DNA of 64,000 bases from Sinorhizobium meliloti (GCF_035610345.1 NZ_CP141213.1:682001-746000), one strand, 5' to 3'; shown: positions 49,988-59,508, numbered from the stretch's first letter. Program-made: numbers and translations. Notes: generated from the sequence alone by a model not told the origin.

Positions 49988-51877
49988 ATGAAGACCTCGA
50001 TCGCGACCGTTTCGATCAGCGGCACTCTTTCGGAGAAGCTCGCCGCCGTCGCTGCGTCGGGCTTCGATGGCGTAGAGATATTCGAGAACGATTTCCTGAC
50101 CTTCGACGGCTCGCCGGCGGAGGTCGGCCGCATGGTCGGCGATCACGGGCTGGAGGTGACGCTTTTTCAGCCGTTCCGCGATTTCGAAGGTCTGCCGGAA
50201 CCGCACCGGTCGCGTGCTTTCGACCGGGCGGAGCGCAAGTTCGACGTGATGCAGGAGCTTGGAACGGAACTGATGCTCGTCTGTTCCAGCGTTTCCCCGC
50301 TCGCATTGGGCGGTATCGACCGCGCTGCCGACGACCTTCGGGAACTGGGCGAGAGGGCGGCCAAGCGCGGCTTGCGTGTCGGCTACGAGGCGCTTGCCTG
50401 GGGCCGCCACGTCAACGATCATCGGGATGCTTGGGAAATCGTGCGGCGGGCGGACCACCCGAATATCGGGCTGATCCTCGACAGTTTCCACACCCTGTCG
50501 CGCAATATCGACCTGCGGTCGATCCGCTCCATTCCGGGGGACCGCATCTTCATCGTTCAGCTCGCGGACGCGCCGCGAATCGACATGGATCTGCTTTATC
50601 TCAGCCGCCATTTCCGCAACATGCCCGGCGAAGGCGATCTTCCGGTCGTCGATTTCATGCAGGCTGTCGCCGCGACCCGCTATGACGGTGCCCTATCGCT
50701 CGAAATCTTCAACGACCAGTTCCGGGGTGGATCACCCAGGGCGATCGCCGAGGACGGACACCGTTCCCTGGTCTACCTGATGGATCGGGTGAAGCGGCGC
50801 GAACCGGTCGCGAAGAGCGCGGAGGCAATGCCCGACCGCGTCGAGGTGCTGGGCGTCGAATTCGTGGAGTTCACCGCCGATCGGGCAGAGGCGGAGGCGC
50901 TCGAGTCGCTTCTGGGAGCGATGGGTTTTCACGCGGTCGCCTCACATCGCGAGAAATCGGTGGCGCTATGGCGCCAGGGTCGCGATCGTGGAGGCGTAAA
51001 CATCGTCATCAACACCGAGCAGCATGGCTTCGCTCATTCGAGCTACCTGGTGCACGGGGCATCGGCCTATGCGATCGGCCTGAAAGTGCCCGATGCCGCG
51101 GCCGCCGTCGAACGCTCGGGCGCGCTCGGGGCCGAAATATTCCGGCCCGAGGCAAACGAAGGCGAGGGGGCGATGGCCGCAATCCGCGGCATCGGCGGCG
51201 GCTTGATCTATTTCCTGAACGAGGCCGACGACGTCTGGTCGCGCGAGTTCGTCCGGTCGGGAAAGGCGCCTCAGGGATCATCGCCCCTTGTCGCCATCGA
51301 CCATGTGGCGCAATCCATGCAGGCGGAGGAGCTCCCGAGCTGGCTGCTTTTCTACACGTCTATCCTCGATGCCGACAAATCGGCAGAGGTCGATATCGTC
51401 GATCCTGCCGGTCTGATCCGCAGCCAGGTCGTGGAGAATGCGAGCGGGACGCTCCGGCTGACATTGAACGGAGCGGACAACCACCGCACGCTGGCAGGCC
51501 ACTTCATAGCAGAGAGCTTTGGCTCGGGTGTCCAGCATGTGGCCTTCCGCACCGACGATATCTTCGCAGCCGCCGACCATATGCGCCGGAGCGGCTTTCG
51601 CCCATTGGCAATCTCGCGCAACTACTATGACGATATCGAGGTGCGGTTCGGGCTCGAACCTGACTTCGTCGATCGACTAAGGGAAGAGAGCATCCTCTAT
51701 GATCGCGATGAGGAAGGCGAGTATTTCCAGATCTACGGCCCGACTTATGGAGAAGGCTTCTTCTTCGAAATTGTCGAGCGGCGCGCCGGCTATCGCGGCT
51801 ACGGCGCAGCCAACGCGCCCTTCCGCATCGCCGCTCAGAAGCGCTCGCTTCGACCCGCCGGAATGCCGGCTCTTTAG
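49988..51877 (+). CDS. quiC: Bifunctional 3-dehydroshikimate dehydratase / VOC protein QuiC
   Basis: 629 residues from the ATG 49988. Residues 1-270 are a xylose-isomerase-like TIM barrel (TVSISGTLSEKLAAVAASGF, DGVEIFENDFL, YEALAWGRHVNDHRDAWEIV, ILDSFHTLSR, LSLEIFNDQFRGG), which dehydrates 3-dehydroshikimate to protocatechuate. Residues 290-610 are a 4-hydroxyphenylpyruvate-dioxygenase-like VOC region with the metal triad intact: H439 (IDHVAQSM), H517 (VQHVAFRTD) and E594 (FFFEIVERR). It feeds quinate and shikimate carbon into the pca genes that follow. The role of the VOC half in such fusions is not well defined. Confidence 0.9.
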   Translation: MKTSIATVSISGTLSEKLAAVAASGFDGVEIFENDFLTFDGSPAEVGRMVGDHGLEVTLFQPFRDFEGLPEPHRSRAFDRAERKFDVMQELGTELMLVCSSVSPLALGGIDRAADDLRELGERAAKRGLRVGYEALAWGRHVNDHRDAWEIVRRADHPNIGLILDSFHTLSRNIDLRSIRSIPGDRIFIVQLADAPRIDMDLLYLSRHFRNMPGEGDLPVVDFMQAVAATRYDGALSLEIFNDQFRGGSPRAIAEDGHRSLVYLMDRVKRREPVAKSAEAMPDRVEVLGVEFVEFTADRAEAEALESLLGAMGFHAVASHREKSVALWRQGRDRGGVNIVINTEQHGFAHSSYLVHGASAYAIGLKVPDAAAAVERSGALGAEIFRPEANEGEGAMAAIRGIGGGLIYFLNEADDVWSREFVRSGKAPQGSSPLVAIDHVAQSMQAEELPSWLLFYTSILDADKSAEVDIVDPAGLIRSQVVENASGTLRLTLNGADNHRTLAGHFIAESFGSGVQHVAFRTDDIFAAADHMRRSGFRPLAISRNYYDDIEVRFGLEPDFVDRLREESILYDRDEEGEYFQIYGPTYGEGFFFEIVERRAGYRGYGAANAPFRIAAQKRSLRPAGMPAL

Positions 51878-51906
51878 GGTTGGTGAGGGGTTCAATTCCC
51901 CGGGTG

Positions 51907-52848
51907 CTACGCCGTCCCCTTTGCTTCCGCAGCCATCGCCGTCCCGGCCGCCTCGCGCAGCGTCTGCATCAGGATCGAGAGCGGCAGCGACGGGATAGCG
52001 TCGGTCCGCATGGTAAGCCCGACGGGTCCCCTCGTCTCGCTCGTGTCGACCGGCAGCGCCGCCAACACGCCATCCGCGATATCCGTGGCGACGACGCCCG
52101 CCGATATGATCCAGATGGCGTCGCTGGAGCGAACGAACGCCCGGCCGAAGGAGTCGGAAACGGTCTCGATTTGGTTCGCAAGGCCGGCGATGCCGTTGGC
52201 GATCAGGAAATGCTCGACGAAGGGGCGGATGATCGAGGCGCGGGTAGGCATCAGCACCGGATAGTCGCTCAGATGCGCGAACACAGACTGCTTGCCGGAG
52301 ATGAGCGGATGTCCGGCGCGCACCGCGAAGACCACCTGTTCCGAGTAGAGATGCTCGAACGAGAAGCCGGTCATCTTGTCCGGAGCGGCGAGCCTGCCGA
52401 CGACGAGGTCGAGATCGCCCACGCGCAATTGTTCGAGAAGCACTGCGTTTTCACCCGTGACGATCTTGATGCGTGCGCCGGTCTTCTCTTTCAGGAAGAG
52501 TGCGATGGCGCGCGGCATGATGCGGGTTGAAACGGTCGGAAGCGCACCGACGCGGATCGGTGGGCCTTCGCCGGACCGCTCCTGCGAGACGGAATCCAGG
52601 CCTTGGCGCAACGCCGTCAGCGCGGCGCCTGCATGGCGCAGAAAGACCTCGCCGTAGCGCGTGATCTTGATGCCGCGCCCCTCGCGCTCGAAAACCGCGA
52701 CGCCCAGAACCACCTCGAGTTCCCGGATCGTCTTGGTGACCGCCGGCTGCGTGACATGCAGGAGTTCGGCCGCCTTCACCACGCTCTTCTGGCGCGCGAC
52801 CTCGACAAATGTCTGCAGATGGCGAAACTTAACGCGAGCGTCGATCAC
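51907..52848 (-). CDS. pcaQ: LysR-family regulator PcaQ
   Basis: 313 residues from a GTG at 52848-52846, giving the start MIDARVKFRHLQTFVEVARQ that fits known PcaQ proteins. The ATG at 52857 is rejected because it lies within the PcaQ binding site. Helix-turn-helix: KSVVKAAELLHVTQPAVTKT, IRELEVVLGVAVFEREGRGI. Effector domain: GALPTVSTRIMPRAIALFL and GENAVLLEQLRVGDLDLVVG. PcaQ activates pcaDCHGB when beta-carboxy-cis,cis-muconate or the muconolactone accumulates. It is divergent from pcaD. Confidence 0.93.
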   Translation of the reverse strand: MIDARVKFRHLQTFVEVARQKSVVKAAELLHVTQPAVTKTIRELEVVLGVAVFEREGRGIKITRYGEVFLRHAGAALTALRQGLDSVSQERSGEGPPIRVGALPTVSTRIMPRAIALFLKEKTGARIKIVTGENAVLLEQLRVGDLDLVVGRLAAPDKMTGFSFEHLYSEQVVFAVRAGHPLISGKQSVFAHLSDYPVLMPTRASIIRPFVEHFLIANGIAGLANQIETVSDSFGRAFVRSSDAIWIISAGVVATDIADGVLAALPVDTSETRGPVGLTMRTDAIPSLPLSILMQTLREAAGTAMAAEAKGTA

Positions 52849-52855
52849 GGATCGC

Positions 52856-52871
52856 ATAACCCTCTGGTTAA
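52856..52871. promoter_or_regulatory. PcaQ binding site
   Basis: ATAACC-CTCT-GGTTAA, the exact inverted repeat ATAACC-N4-GGTTAA reported for rhizobial PcaQ sites. It lies 7 bases upstream of the pcaQ start codon and 70 bases before pcaD, suited to activate pcaD and repress pcaQ. Confidence 0.92.
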
Positions 52872-52941
52872 GGGAAAGCCACGAAATATCATTTTACCTA
52901 ACCAGATGAAACATCCAATTTGACGACGGAGGAGAGCTGCC

Positions 52942-53748
52942 GTGCAATTCACCCGCATCAACGACGTCACGATTCACTATCGCGTGGTCGGCGCGGTCAC
53001 GGAAAGGCCCGCGCTCGTCTTCATCAACTCGCTCGGCACGGATTTCCGTATCTGGCGCGATGTCGTCCTCCGACTGGCCGGCGATTTTACCATCGTGCTC
53101 TATGACAAGCGTGGTCATGGGCTGTCCGATATCGGCCAGGTTCCCTATTCCATCGAGGACCATGCGACCGATCTCGCCGGACTCCTCGATCGCCTCGCGG
53201 TGAAACAGGCGATCGTTTGCGGACTTTCGGTCGGCGGTCTCATCGCGCAATCGCTCTACGGCCGCCGCCCCGACCTCGTGCGGGCGCTCGTGCTTTCCGA
53301 CACCGCCCACAAGATCGGCACCGCCGAGTTCTGGGATGCCCGCATCGCGGCGATCGAGGCGCATGGCATCGAGGCGGTCGCCGACGGCGTGCTCGAACGC
53401 TGGTTCACCCCGGCCTTCCGGCGACCCGAAAACCTCGCCTTCACCGGCTACCGCAACATGCTGGTCCGCCAGCCGGTGCCGGGCTATGTCGGCACCTGCG
53501 CCGCCATCCGCGACGCCGATTTCACGGAAGCCGCAGGCAGGATCGCGGTTCCGGTGCTCTGCGTCGTCGGCGACCAGGACGGTTCGACGCCGCCCGACCT
53601 GGTGCGCTCGACGGCCGATCTCATGGCGGGCGCGCGCTTCGAAGTGATCCGCGGAGCGGGACATATCCCCTGCGTCGAGCAGCCGGAAGCCTTGACGTCG
53701 GTGCTGAAACGCTTCTTCCGATCCGTGTTGTCTGGAGGCAAACCATGA
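52942..53748 (+). CDS. pcaD: 3-oxoadipate enol-lactonase PcaD
   Basis: 268 residues with a GTG start at 52942 after GGAGGAGAG. Alpha/beta hydrolase: oxyanion region INSLGTDFRIWRDV, YDKRGHGLSD, the nucleophile Ser in VCGLSVGGLIAQ, the acid Asp in VVGDQDGSTPP and the His in GAGHIPCVEQPE. It hydrolyses the enol-lactone to beta-ketoadipate. First gene of pcaDCHGB; the stop overlaps the pcaC start (ATGA). Confidence 0.95.
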   Translation: MQFTRINDVTIHYRVVGAVTERPALVFINSLGTDFRIWRDVVLRLAGDFTIVLYDKRGHGLSDIGQVPYSIEDHATDLAGLLDRLAVKQAIVCGLSVGGLIAQSLYGRRPDLVRALVLSDTAHKIGTAEFWDARIAAIEAHGIEAVADGVLERWFTPAFRRPENLAFTGYRNMLVRQPVPGYVGTCAAIRDADFTEAAGRIAVPVLCVVGDQDGSTPPDLVRSTADLMAGARFEVIRGAGHIPCVEQPEALTSVLKRFFRSVLSGGKP

Positions 53749-54152
53749 GCGATGCCCTTGCGCCTTCCGGGCGCTACCGACAGGGAATGGCGACGCGACG
53801 CGCCGTTCTAGGCGACGATCACGTCGACCGGGCGGAGTCGGCATCGACCGATTTCGACCGTCCTTTCCAGGAGCTGATCACCGAGGCGGCATGGGGGCAT
53901 GTCTGGTCGCGTCCCGGCTGGACGACGCGGGAGCGGTCGATCGTCACCATCGCCCTGCTCGCCGCGCTTGGACAGGACGAGGAGGTGGCCATGCATGTCC
54001 GCGCCACGGCCAATACCGGGGCGACGCGCGAGGATATTTGCGAGGCACTGCTGCATGTTGCCATCTATGCAGGCGTTCCGGCGGCCAATCACGCGATCAA
54101 GATCGTCAAGCAGGTTTTTGCGGAAATGGATGCCGGCACGGCTGCTCGATAA
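53745..54152 (+). CDS. pcaC: 4-carboxymuconolactone decarboxylase PcaC
   Basis: 135 residues from the ATG 53745. AhpD-like CMD fold: GRYRQGMATRRAVLGDDHVD, DFDRPFQELITEAAWGHVWS, TRERSIVTIALLAALGQDEE, HVRATANTGATREDICEALL and HVAIYAGVPAANHAIKIVKQ. It decarboxylates gamma-carboxymuconolactone to the enol-lactone for PcaD. It is a separate protein, not fused to PcaD as in some Actinobacteria. Confidence 0.95.
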   Translation: MSDALAPSGRYRQGMATRRAVLGDDHVDRAESASTDFDRPFQELITEAAWGHVWSRPGWTTRERSIVTIALLAALGQDEEVAMHVRATANTGATREDICEALLHVAIYAGVPAANHAIKIVKQVFAEMDAGTAAR

Positions 54153-54170
54153 GGGCGAGGGAGAAGGACG

Positions 54171-54932
54171 ATGTCCGACAATCAAAATGGCAGACGGAAG
54201 GGCCAGCCCGAAACGGGCGCCTTTTTCGCCCGCGACCGCGCCTGGCACCCGCCGGCCTTCGCGCCCGGTTACAAGACCTCCGTGCTGCGTTCGCCGCAGA
54301 AGGCGCTGCTGTCGCTCGACGGGACCATATCCGAGATCACCGGCCCGGCCTTCGGCCATTCGATGCTTGGCGAGCTCGACAACGACCTGATCCATAACTT
54401 CGCCAGTGCCGGTGAAAGCGCGATCGGCGAACGCATCATCGTCCATGGCCGCGTCCTCGACGAACGCGGCCATCCGGTTCGGGGTGTGCTCGTCGAGTTC
54501 TGGCAGGCGAATGCCGGCGGACGCTACCGTCACAAGAAGGAAAGCTATCTCGCGCCGCTGGATCCGAATTTCGGCGGCTGCGGCAGAACGATCACCGACG
54601 AGGAAGGCCGGTACTGGTTCCGCACGGTCAGGCCCGGAGCCTATCCCTGGCCGAACGGCGTCAACGACTGGCGGCCCGCCCATATCCATTTCTCGGTCTT
54701 CGGCCACGGTTTCGCCCAGCGCCTGATCACGCAGATGTATTTCGAGGGCGATCCGATGATCTGGAAATGTCCGATCGTCGGCACGATCCCCGACCGCCGG
54801 GCGATCGAGCAACTGATCGCGGCTCTCGACTGGGGTAACACGGTGCCCATGGATGCGCGCGCCTACAGGTTCGACATCGTGCTGCGTGGCCGCCGCTCGA
54901 CCTTCTTCGAAAACAGGCCGGAAGGGAATTGA
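54171..54932 (+). CDS. pcaH: Protocatechuate 3,4-dioxygenase beta subunit PcaH
   Basis: 253 residues. PcaH carries the active-site iron: ligands are found in GGRYRHKKE (Tyr), [10 protein letters not shown] (Tyr) and [11 protein letters not shown] (two His). [18 protein letters not shown] is the intradiol dioxygenase signature and [17 protein letters not shown] the loop after it. With PcaG it opens protocatechuate between the hydroxyls to beta-carboxy-cis,cis-muconate. It is 18 bases after pcaC. Confidence 0.96.
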   Translation: MSDNQNGRRKGQPETGAFFARDRAWHPPAFAPGYKTSVLRSPQKALLSLDGTISEITGPAFGHSMLGELDNDLIHNFASAGESAIGERIIVHGRVLDERGHPVRGVLVEFWQANAGGRYRHKKESYLAPLDPNFGGCGRTITDEEGRYWFRTVRPGAYPWPNGVNDWRPAHIHFSVFGHGFAQRLITQMYFEGDPMIWKCPIVGTIPDRRAIEQLIAALDWGNTVPMDARAYRFDIVLRGRRSTFFENRPEGN

Positions 54933-54942
54933 GGAGGCACCG

Positions 54943-55557
54943 ATGGTTCAGGATCCAGGCACCTTCAAGGAAACGGCGTCGCAGACGGCTGGCCCCTATG
55001 TCCATATCGGCCTGACGCCGAATTTCTGCGGCATCGGCGGCGTATATGATGGCGACCTCGGCGCTTCGATGGTCAACGACAAGACGCTCGGGCAGCGCAT
55101 CACCGTGACCGGTCGCGTCATCGACGGCGCCGGAATGCCGCTCAGGGACGCACTTCTCGAAATCTGGCAGGCGGACGCAGCCGGGCTCTACAATTCCCCG
55201 TCGGAGCTGCGCGGTATGGCGGACCCGAACTTTACCGGCTGGGGACGCTCACCGACGAGCGACGAGGACGGCGTCTTCACGTTCGAGACGGTGAAGCCGG
55301 GCCGCGTTCCATTCCATGACGGCCGGCTGATGGCCCCGCATGTCAGCTTCTGGATCGTCGCGCGCGGCATCAATATCGGCCTTCACACGCGCATGTATTT
55401 CCCAGACGAGGCGGCGGCGAATGCCGAAGATCCGTTGCTTGCCCGCATCGAGCAACGCCACCGGGCCAAGACGCTTGTCGCGGCGGGTCAGGCGCCTAAT
55501 TATGTCTTCGACATTCATCTCCAGGGCGAGAAGGAAACGGTCTTCCTGGATATATGA
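54943..55557 (+). CDS. pcaG: Protocatechuate 3,4-dioxygenase alpha subunit PcaG
   Basis: 204 residues from the ATG 54943 with GAGGAGG before it. Homologous to PcaH but without the iron ligands, as is normal for alpha: SQTAGPYVHIGLTP, LRDALLEIWQADAAGLYNSP, DPNFTGWGRSPTSDEDGVFT, APHVSFWIVARGINIGLHTR. It completes the alpha/beta dioxygenase. The frame is open in from 54853 but overlaps pcaH. Confidence 0.95.
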   Translation: MVQDPGTFKETASQTAGPYVHIGLTPNFCGIGGVYDGDLGASMVNDKTLGQRITVTGRVIDGAGMPLRDALLEIWQADAAGLYNSPSELRGMADPNFTGWGRSPTSDEDGVFTFETVKPGRVPFHDGRLMAPHVSFWIVARGINIGLHTRMYFPDEAAANAEDPLLARIEQRHRAKTLVAAGQAPNYVFDIHLQGEKETVFLDI

Positions 55558-55640
55558 TCGTTCGGCAGCCCGCCCCCCGCGTTGCCGCATGCGTGTGAGG
55601 CTCCCTTCGAATCGAAGGGCGCGAGAGCTGGAGATGCGGC

Positions 55641-56696
55641 ATGACCTATTCGGCCTTCGATCACCCCTATCTTTCCGGTCTTCTGGGAGACGAAGCAGTG
55701 GCGGCGGAATTCTCCGTCGTCGCCGATGTTCGCGCCATGCTGGCCTTCGAGGCGGCGCTTGCGCGTGCCGAGGCGCGCCACGGCGTCATCCCCGAGGCCG
55801 CCGCCAACCGCATTGCCGAGGCATGCCGTGGCTTCTCTCCGGACGTCGGCGCCATGCGCCGGGCAACTGCCATCGACGGTGTCGTCGTTCCCGAGCTCGT
55901 GCGGCAATTGCGCCGGGCGGTCGGCGAAGAGGCGGCGGAACATGTCCATTTCGGAGCCAGCAGCCAGGACGTGGTCGATACCAGCCTCATGCTGAGGCTG
56001 AAGGCGATCGCGGAACTTTTCTCCGGCCGGATCGGCGACGTCGTGACGGCGCTCGAAGCTTGCGGGCGGCACTGGGGCGAGCGTACGCTGACCGCCCATA
56101 CGCGGATGCAGCCGGCGATCCCGATTACAGTGGCCGACCGCATGCGGAGCTGGATCGAGCCGCTGTTCGACCATCAGGACAGGCTGGATGCCACGGGAAC
56201 GGACATTTTTACGGTGCAGTTCGGAGGAGCCGCCGGCACGCTCGAAAAGCTCAAGGGCAAGGCCGATATCGTCCGCGCGACGCTGGCGGAGGAACTCGCG
56301 CTGGTCGACTGCCCGCAATGGCACAGCCAGCGTCTGCCGATCGCTGATTTCGCCCACCTCCTGTCGCTCGTCACCGGCAGCCTCGGCAAGTTCGGTCAGG
56401 ACGTGGCGCTGATGGCGCAGGCGGGAGACGAGATCGTGCTTGCTGGCGGCGGCGGCTCCTCGGCCATGCCGCACAAGCAGAACCCGGTCGCCGCGGAGGT
56501 GCTGGTGACGCTCGCCCGCTTCAACGCGACGCAGAATTCCGCCATCCACCAGTCGCTGGTGCACGAGCAGGAGCGGTCGGGCTCCGCCTGGACGCTCGAA
56601 TGGCTGATCCTGCCGCAGATGGTCGGCGCTACGGCGGCCGCATTGAGGCTCGCCGCCGAGCTCGCCGGCAATGTCCGGCGGCTGGGGCGGGTGTGA
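55641..56696 (+). CDS. pcaB: 3-carboxy-cis,cis-muconate cycloisomerase PcaB
   Basis: 351 residues, aspartase/fumarase fold: VADVRAMLAFEAALARAEAR, HVHFGASSQDVVDTSLMLRL (conserved second motif) and the mobile-loop signature GGSSAMPHKQNPVAAEVLV. It is shorter than the 450-residue Pseudomonas enzyme, as is usual for the alphaproteobacterial form, which ends after AAELAGNVRRLGR. It closes carboxymuconate to gamma-carboxymuconolactone. Last gene of pcaDCHGB, 83 bases after pcaG, and it converges on treY with a 10-base gap. Confidence 0.92.
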   Translation: MTYSAFDHPYLSGLLGDEAVAAEFSVVADVRAMLAFEAALARAEARHGVIPEAAANRIAEACRGFSPDVGAMRRATAIDGVVVPELVRQLRRAVGEEAAEHVHFGASSQDVVDTSLMLRLKAIAELFSGRIGDVVTALEACGRHWGERTLTAHTRMQPAIPITVADRMRSWIEPLFDHQDRLDATGTDIFTVQFGGAAGTLEKLKGKADIVRATLAEELALVDCPQWHSQRLPIADFAHLLSLVTGSLGKFGQDVALMAQAGDEIVLAGGGGSSAMPHKQNPVAAEVLVTLARFNATQNSAIHQSLVHEQERSGSAWTLEWLILPQMVGATAAALRLAAELAGNVRRLGRV

Positions 56697-56706
56697 GGTT
56701 GATCCC

Positions 56707-59328
56707 TCACGCCTCGACCAGCAAGGCGACAGGGAAGTCCCGCAGGATGTCCGCCACGGCAAGAAGAGGCCGAGGCTCGGTGATGCCGCCGGTCAGGAGA
56801 TTGCACATGGGCTTGAACTGGCAGCCCTCGGGCAAGGCGAGGAAGGCGTTTCGCCACAGTTCCGGACGGATGGACAGGCGGCCGTCGACCGTCTGGCCGA
56901 AGACAAGCCGTGGGACGACTGTGAGCGCAAAGCCATTCCTGCTGCGACGCATGAAAGCGGCGGCGTGACGGGCGCCCGGACCTTCGACGCGCACCGCGCG
57001 ATAGTCGCCTCTCGCAAGACAATCCGCGCCGCGCCCCCGGCGATAGTTCAGGCCTATCGAGATCAGCGTCTGCTTGCAGTCCTCGAAATCGCCGATCGGC
57101 GGCGCTTGCGGCAGCCGGGAAGGTGAGGGGCGCGGTGAAGAGCCGCGGCGGTTGTCGGGATCGACGAGGGAAAGGTCGACGCGTTCGCTGCCCTGATAGA
57201 TATCGGGAATGCCGGGCGCGGTGAGCTTCACCAGCGTTTGCGAGAGGCTGTTGATCAGGCCGGCATGGATGAACGGTCCGGCCGTTTTCTCGAAATCGCC
57301 GAGGAAGGACCGGTTCCGGCGATCCAGGAGATCGCCGAGAAAGGCCTTGATCGCTGCTTCATAGCGCTCGTTCGGATCGTCCCAGCTTGTCCTGAGCTTT
57401 GCCTCCCGCAGCGCCTTCACGGCGAAATCGACCATCCGCTCCTGCAGAAAGATCAGATCGTCTTCGTCCCCAAGGGGCGCGATGGGCCAGGCACCGAACA
57501 GGCTCTGATAGAGGAATTGCTCGACCGAAGCGTCCGGTTCCTCGCCGGCCGGGAGTCGGCCCATGCTCTCCGCATTCATCCCGTGCCAGCGGTCCACCGC
57601 TGCGGCCCAGACGTCCGGTGCCTCGCTGATGACGTGGAGCCGGGCGCGCGCATCTTCACCCCGCTTGGTGTCGTGCGTGGAAGTCGCCGACAGGCCGTGC
57701 GGCATCCGGCTTGCGCGATCCTGCATCGTCGCATGAAAGCGGCCGACGCCGCCGGGCGTCCATAAGGGGGAGGCACCCACCTCGTTCGCCGCGAGGTAAT
57801 CGCCTCTCCGATAGAAGAAGGTATCCTCGACCGCCTTGGCCATGATCGCGCCGCTCAACTGCTGAAAGCGCGTACGGAATTCAGAGCGCAGCTTGCCGTC
57901 GGCCGAGTCGATCGGCAGCCTGAGTGCGGGAACGATCGCTGCGATCTCGGCGCCGACGGCGGGCGCGCGCGCCGCTGCCTTCGCTGCGGCTGCGTCGAGG
58001 ATGTGGCTGTCGCGCGCTCCGGCCGCCCGGTCGCCGACATAGGTCCGATAGACGGGCAGTGCGGCCATCAACTGGGAAATGGCCTCACCGGTCCGCTCGT
58101 TCTGATCCGGAGCCCCATCGCCTGTGAAGCGAGCGGCCAGTCCGGTCAGCCGCCGGACTTCCGTATTGAAATTGCGGCTGAGGACCTGAAGCTTGCATCC
58201 CGTGACCGCCTCGTCGGCCGCCGATCGCCTTTCCTCGCTCGAAAGCCACGAAGAGGGAGTCTCGTCTGAAAGGAGATCCGCGAGGGCCGATATGAACTCG
58301 TAGCCCGTGGTTCCGTCGACCGGCCACTCGGACGGCAGCGTTTCGTTCTCGCCGAGTATTTTCTCGACGACGATATAGGTGCCGTCGCCGGCCTCCCGGC
58401 GGAGCCGGTCGAGATAGCCCTTGGGATCGGCCAGGCCGTCGATGTGATCGATCCTGAGCCCATCGATCAGGCCTTCCCGGACCAGGGCGAGCGCAAGCCG
58501 GTGGGTATCCGTGAAGACCGCGTCATCTTCTACGCGCATGCCGATGAGGCCGGCGACCTCGAAAAACCGCCGGTAGCTGAGCTTGTCCCGCGCCGTCTGC
58601 CAGCTCATCAGCCGCCAGGATTGCCTCCGATGCAGCCGGTCGAGTGTGTCTGCGGAGAACCGGGCGAGACATTGGTCGAGCTCGGCAGCGAGCGATGGCG
58701 TCGCGACGACAGAGGCGATTTCCGCGTGGAATTGTGCGGCGGCTTTCCGTTCGGCCGTGCCGGCGGCAGCCGCGAGCCTTTCGAGCACGGCATTGCCGTT
58801 GCGCGGGATCGCCGCATAGCTCGCGGGATTGAGCGGATAGAGAGCCTCGTAATAGCGGAGCGCCAGGCAGCGGCGCTCGTGGTCGTATGCAAGGCGCAGA
58901 TTGCCGGCTGCGACCTCTTCCTCAAACGAGCGCCCGAGGAAGGGGAGCGTAAGCGGCTCCCGCCAGTCGACGTCGAAATAGTCGGCAAATTCGCTAAGGC
59001 GGCCCCATTCGATCGCGCTGTGCCACCAGTCATTCTCGAGATGCGCGGCCATGTGGTTCGGGACGATGTCCAGAATGAGACCGAGTCCTTCGGCTTTCAG
59101 CGCATGAGCGAGCCGCACGAATCCGTCGTAGCCGCCCAGGGCCGGGTCGATCTCGTTGTAGTCGACGATGTCGTAGCCATGGGTTGACCCGCGGACCGCG
59201 GTGAAAACGGGCGAGGCGTAGAGGTGAGATATGCCGAGCCCGACGAGGTGCGGGATCAACTCCACGGCTTTTGCGAAGTCCATCCCGTTGCGGAATTGGA
59301 GACGGTAGGTTGCGTCGGGCAGATGCAT
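56707..59328 (-). CDS. treY: Malto-oligosyltrehalose synthase TreY
   Basis: 873 residues from the ATG 59328-59326 (MHLPDATYRLQFRNGMDFAK); a TTG-led extension to 59400 is not family-like. Glycoside hydrolase family 13: LYASPVFTAVRGSTHGYD, LGLILDIVPNHMA (region I), GLRIDHIDGLADPKGYL (region II nucleophile Asp), YIVVEKILGENETLP (acid Glu) and SATSTHDTKRGEDARARL (region IV). It isomerises the reducing end of maltodextrins to a trehalose unit. treZ and treX/glg are not in this window, so its partner is elsewhere. Confidence 0.93.
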   Translation of the reverse strand: MHLPDATYRLQFRNGMDFAKAVELIPHLVGLGISHLYASPVFTAVRGSTHGYDIVDYNEIDPALGGYDGFVRLAHALKAEGLGLILDIVPNHMAAHLENDWWHSAIEWGRLSEFADYFDVDWREPLTLPFLGRSFEEEVAAGNLRLAYDHERRCLALRYYEALYPLNPASYAAIPRNGNAVLERLAAAAGTAERKAAAQFHAEIASVVATPSLAAELDQCLARFSADTLDRLHRRQSWRLMSWQTARDKLSYRRFFEVAGLIGMRVEDDAVFTDTHRLALALVREGLIDGLRIDHIDGLADPKGYLDRLRREAGDGTYIVVEKILGENETLPSEWPVDGTTGYEFISALADLLSDETPSSWLSSEERRSAADEAVTGCKLQVLSRNFNTEVRRLTGLAARFTGDGAPDQNERTGEAISQLMAALPVYRTYVGDRAAGARDSHILDAAAAKAAARAPAVGAEIAAIVPALRLPIDSADGKLRSEFRTRFQQLSGAIMAKAVEDTFFYRRGDYLAANEVGASPLWTPGGVGRFHATMQDRASRMPHGLSATSTHDTKRGEDARARLHVISEAPDVWAAAVDRWHGMNAESMGRLPAGEEPDASVEQFLYQSLFGAWPIAPLGDEDDLIFLQERMVDFAVKALREAKLRTSWDDPNERYEAAIKAFLGDLLDRRNRSFLGDFEKTAGPFIHAGLINSLSQTLVKLTAPGIPDIYQGSERVDLSLVDPDNRRGSSPRPSPSRLPQAPPIGDFEDCKQTLISIGLNYRRGRGADCLARGDYRAVRVEGPGARHAAAFMRRSRNGFALTVVPRLVFGQTVDGRLSIRPELWRNAFLALPEGCQFKPMCNLLTGGITEPRPLLAVADILRDFPVALLVEA

Positions 59329-59508
59329 GGCGGTCTTGCACTTGTCTGGCGGTAACACCGCGGCCGGTGCTTTGTTCCCCCAGGGAAGCCTCGAAAGCAA
59401 AGTCTTCTTGTTCGCGCATCGGGAATAGAACGGCGTTCCTTTAGTCTACTAAGATTATAGATTTTGATGAGTATCACGAAAGCACGGATCTCACGAGGAG
59501 CTAAAGCG

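Noticed and set aside
51887-51901. tRNA T-arm-like GGGG-TTCAATT-CCCC, suggesting a tRNA or attachment site
   Set aside because: No anticodon arm, D-arm or acceptor stem fits around it; upstream is quiC coding sequence. It is probably chance, or a small hairpin between convergent genes.
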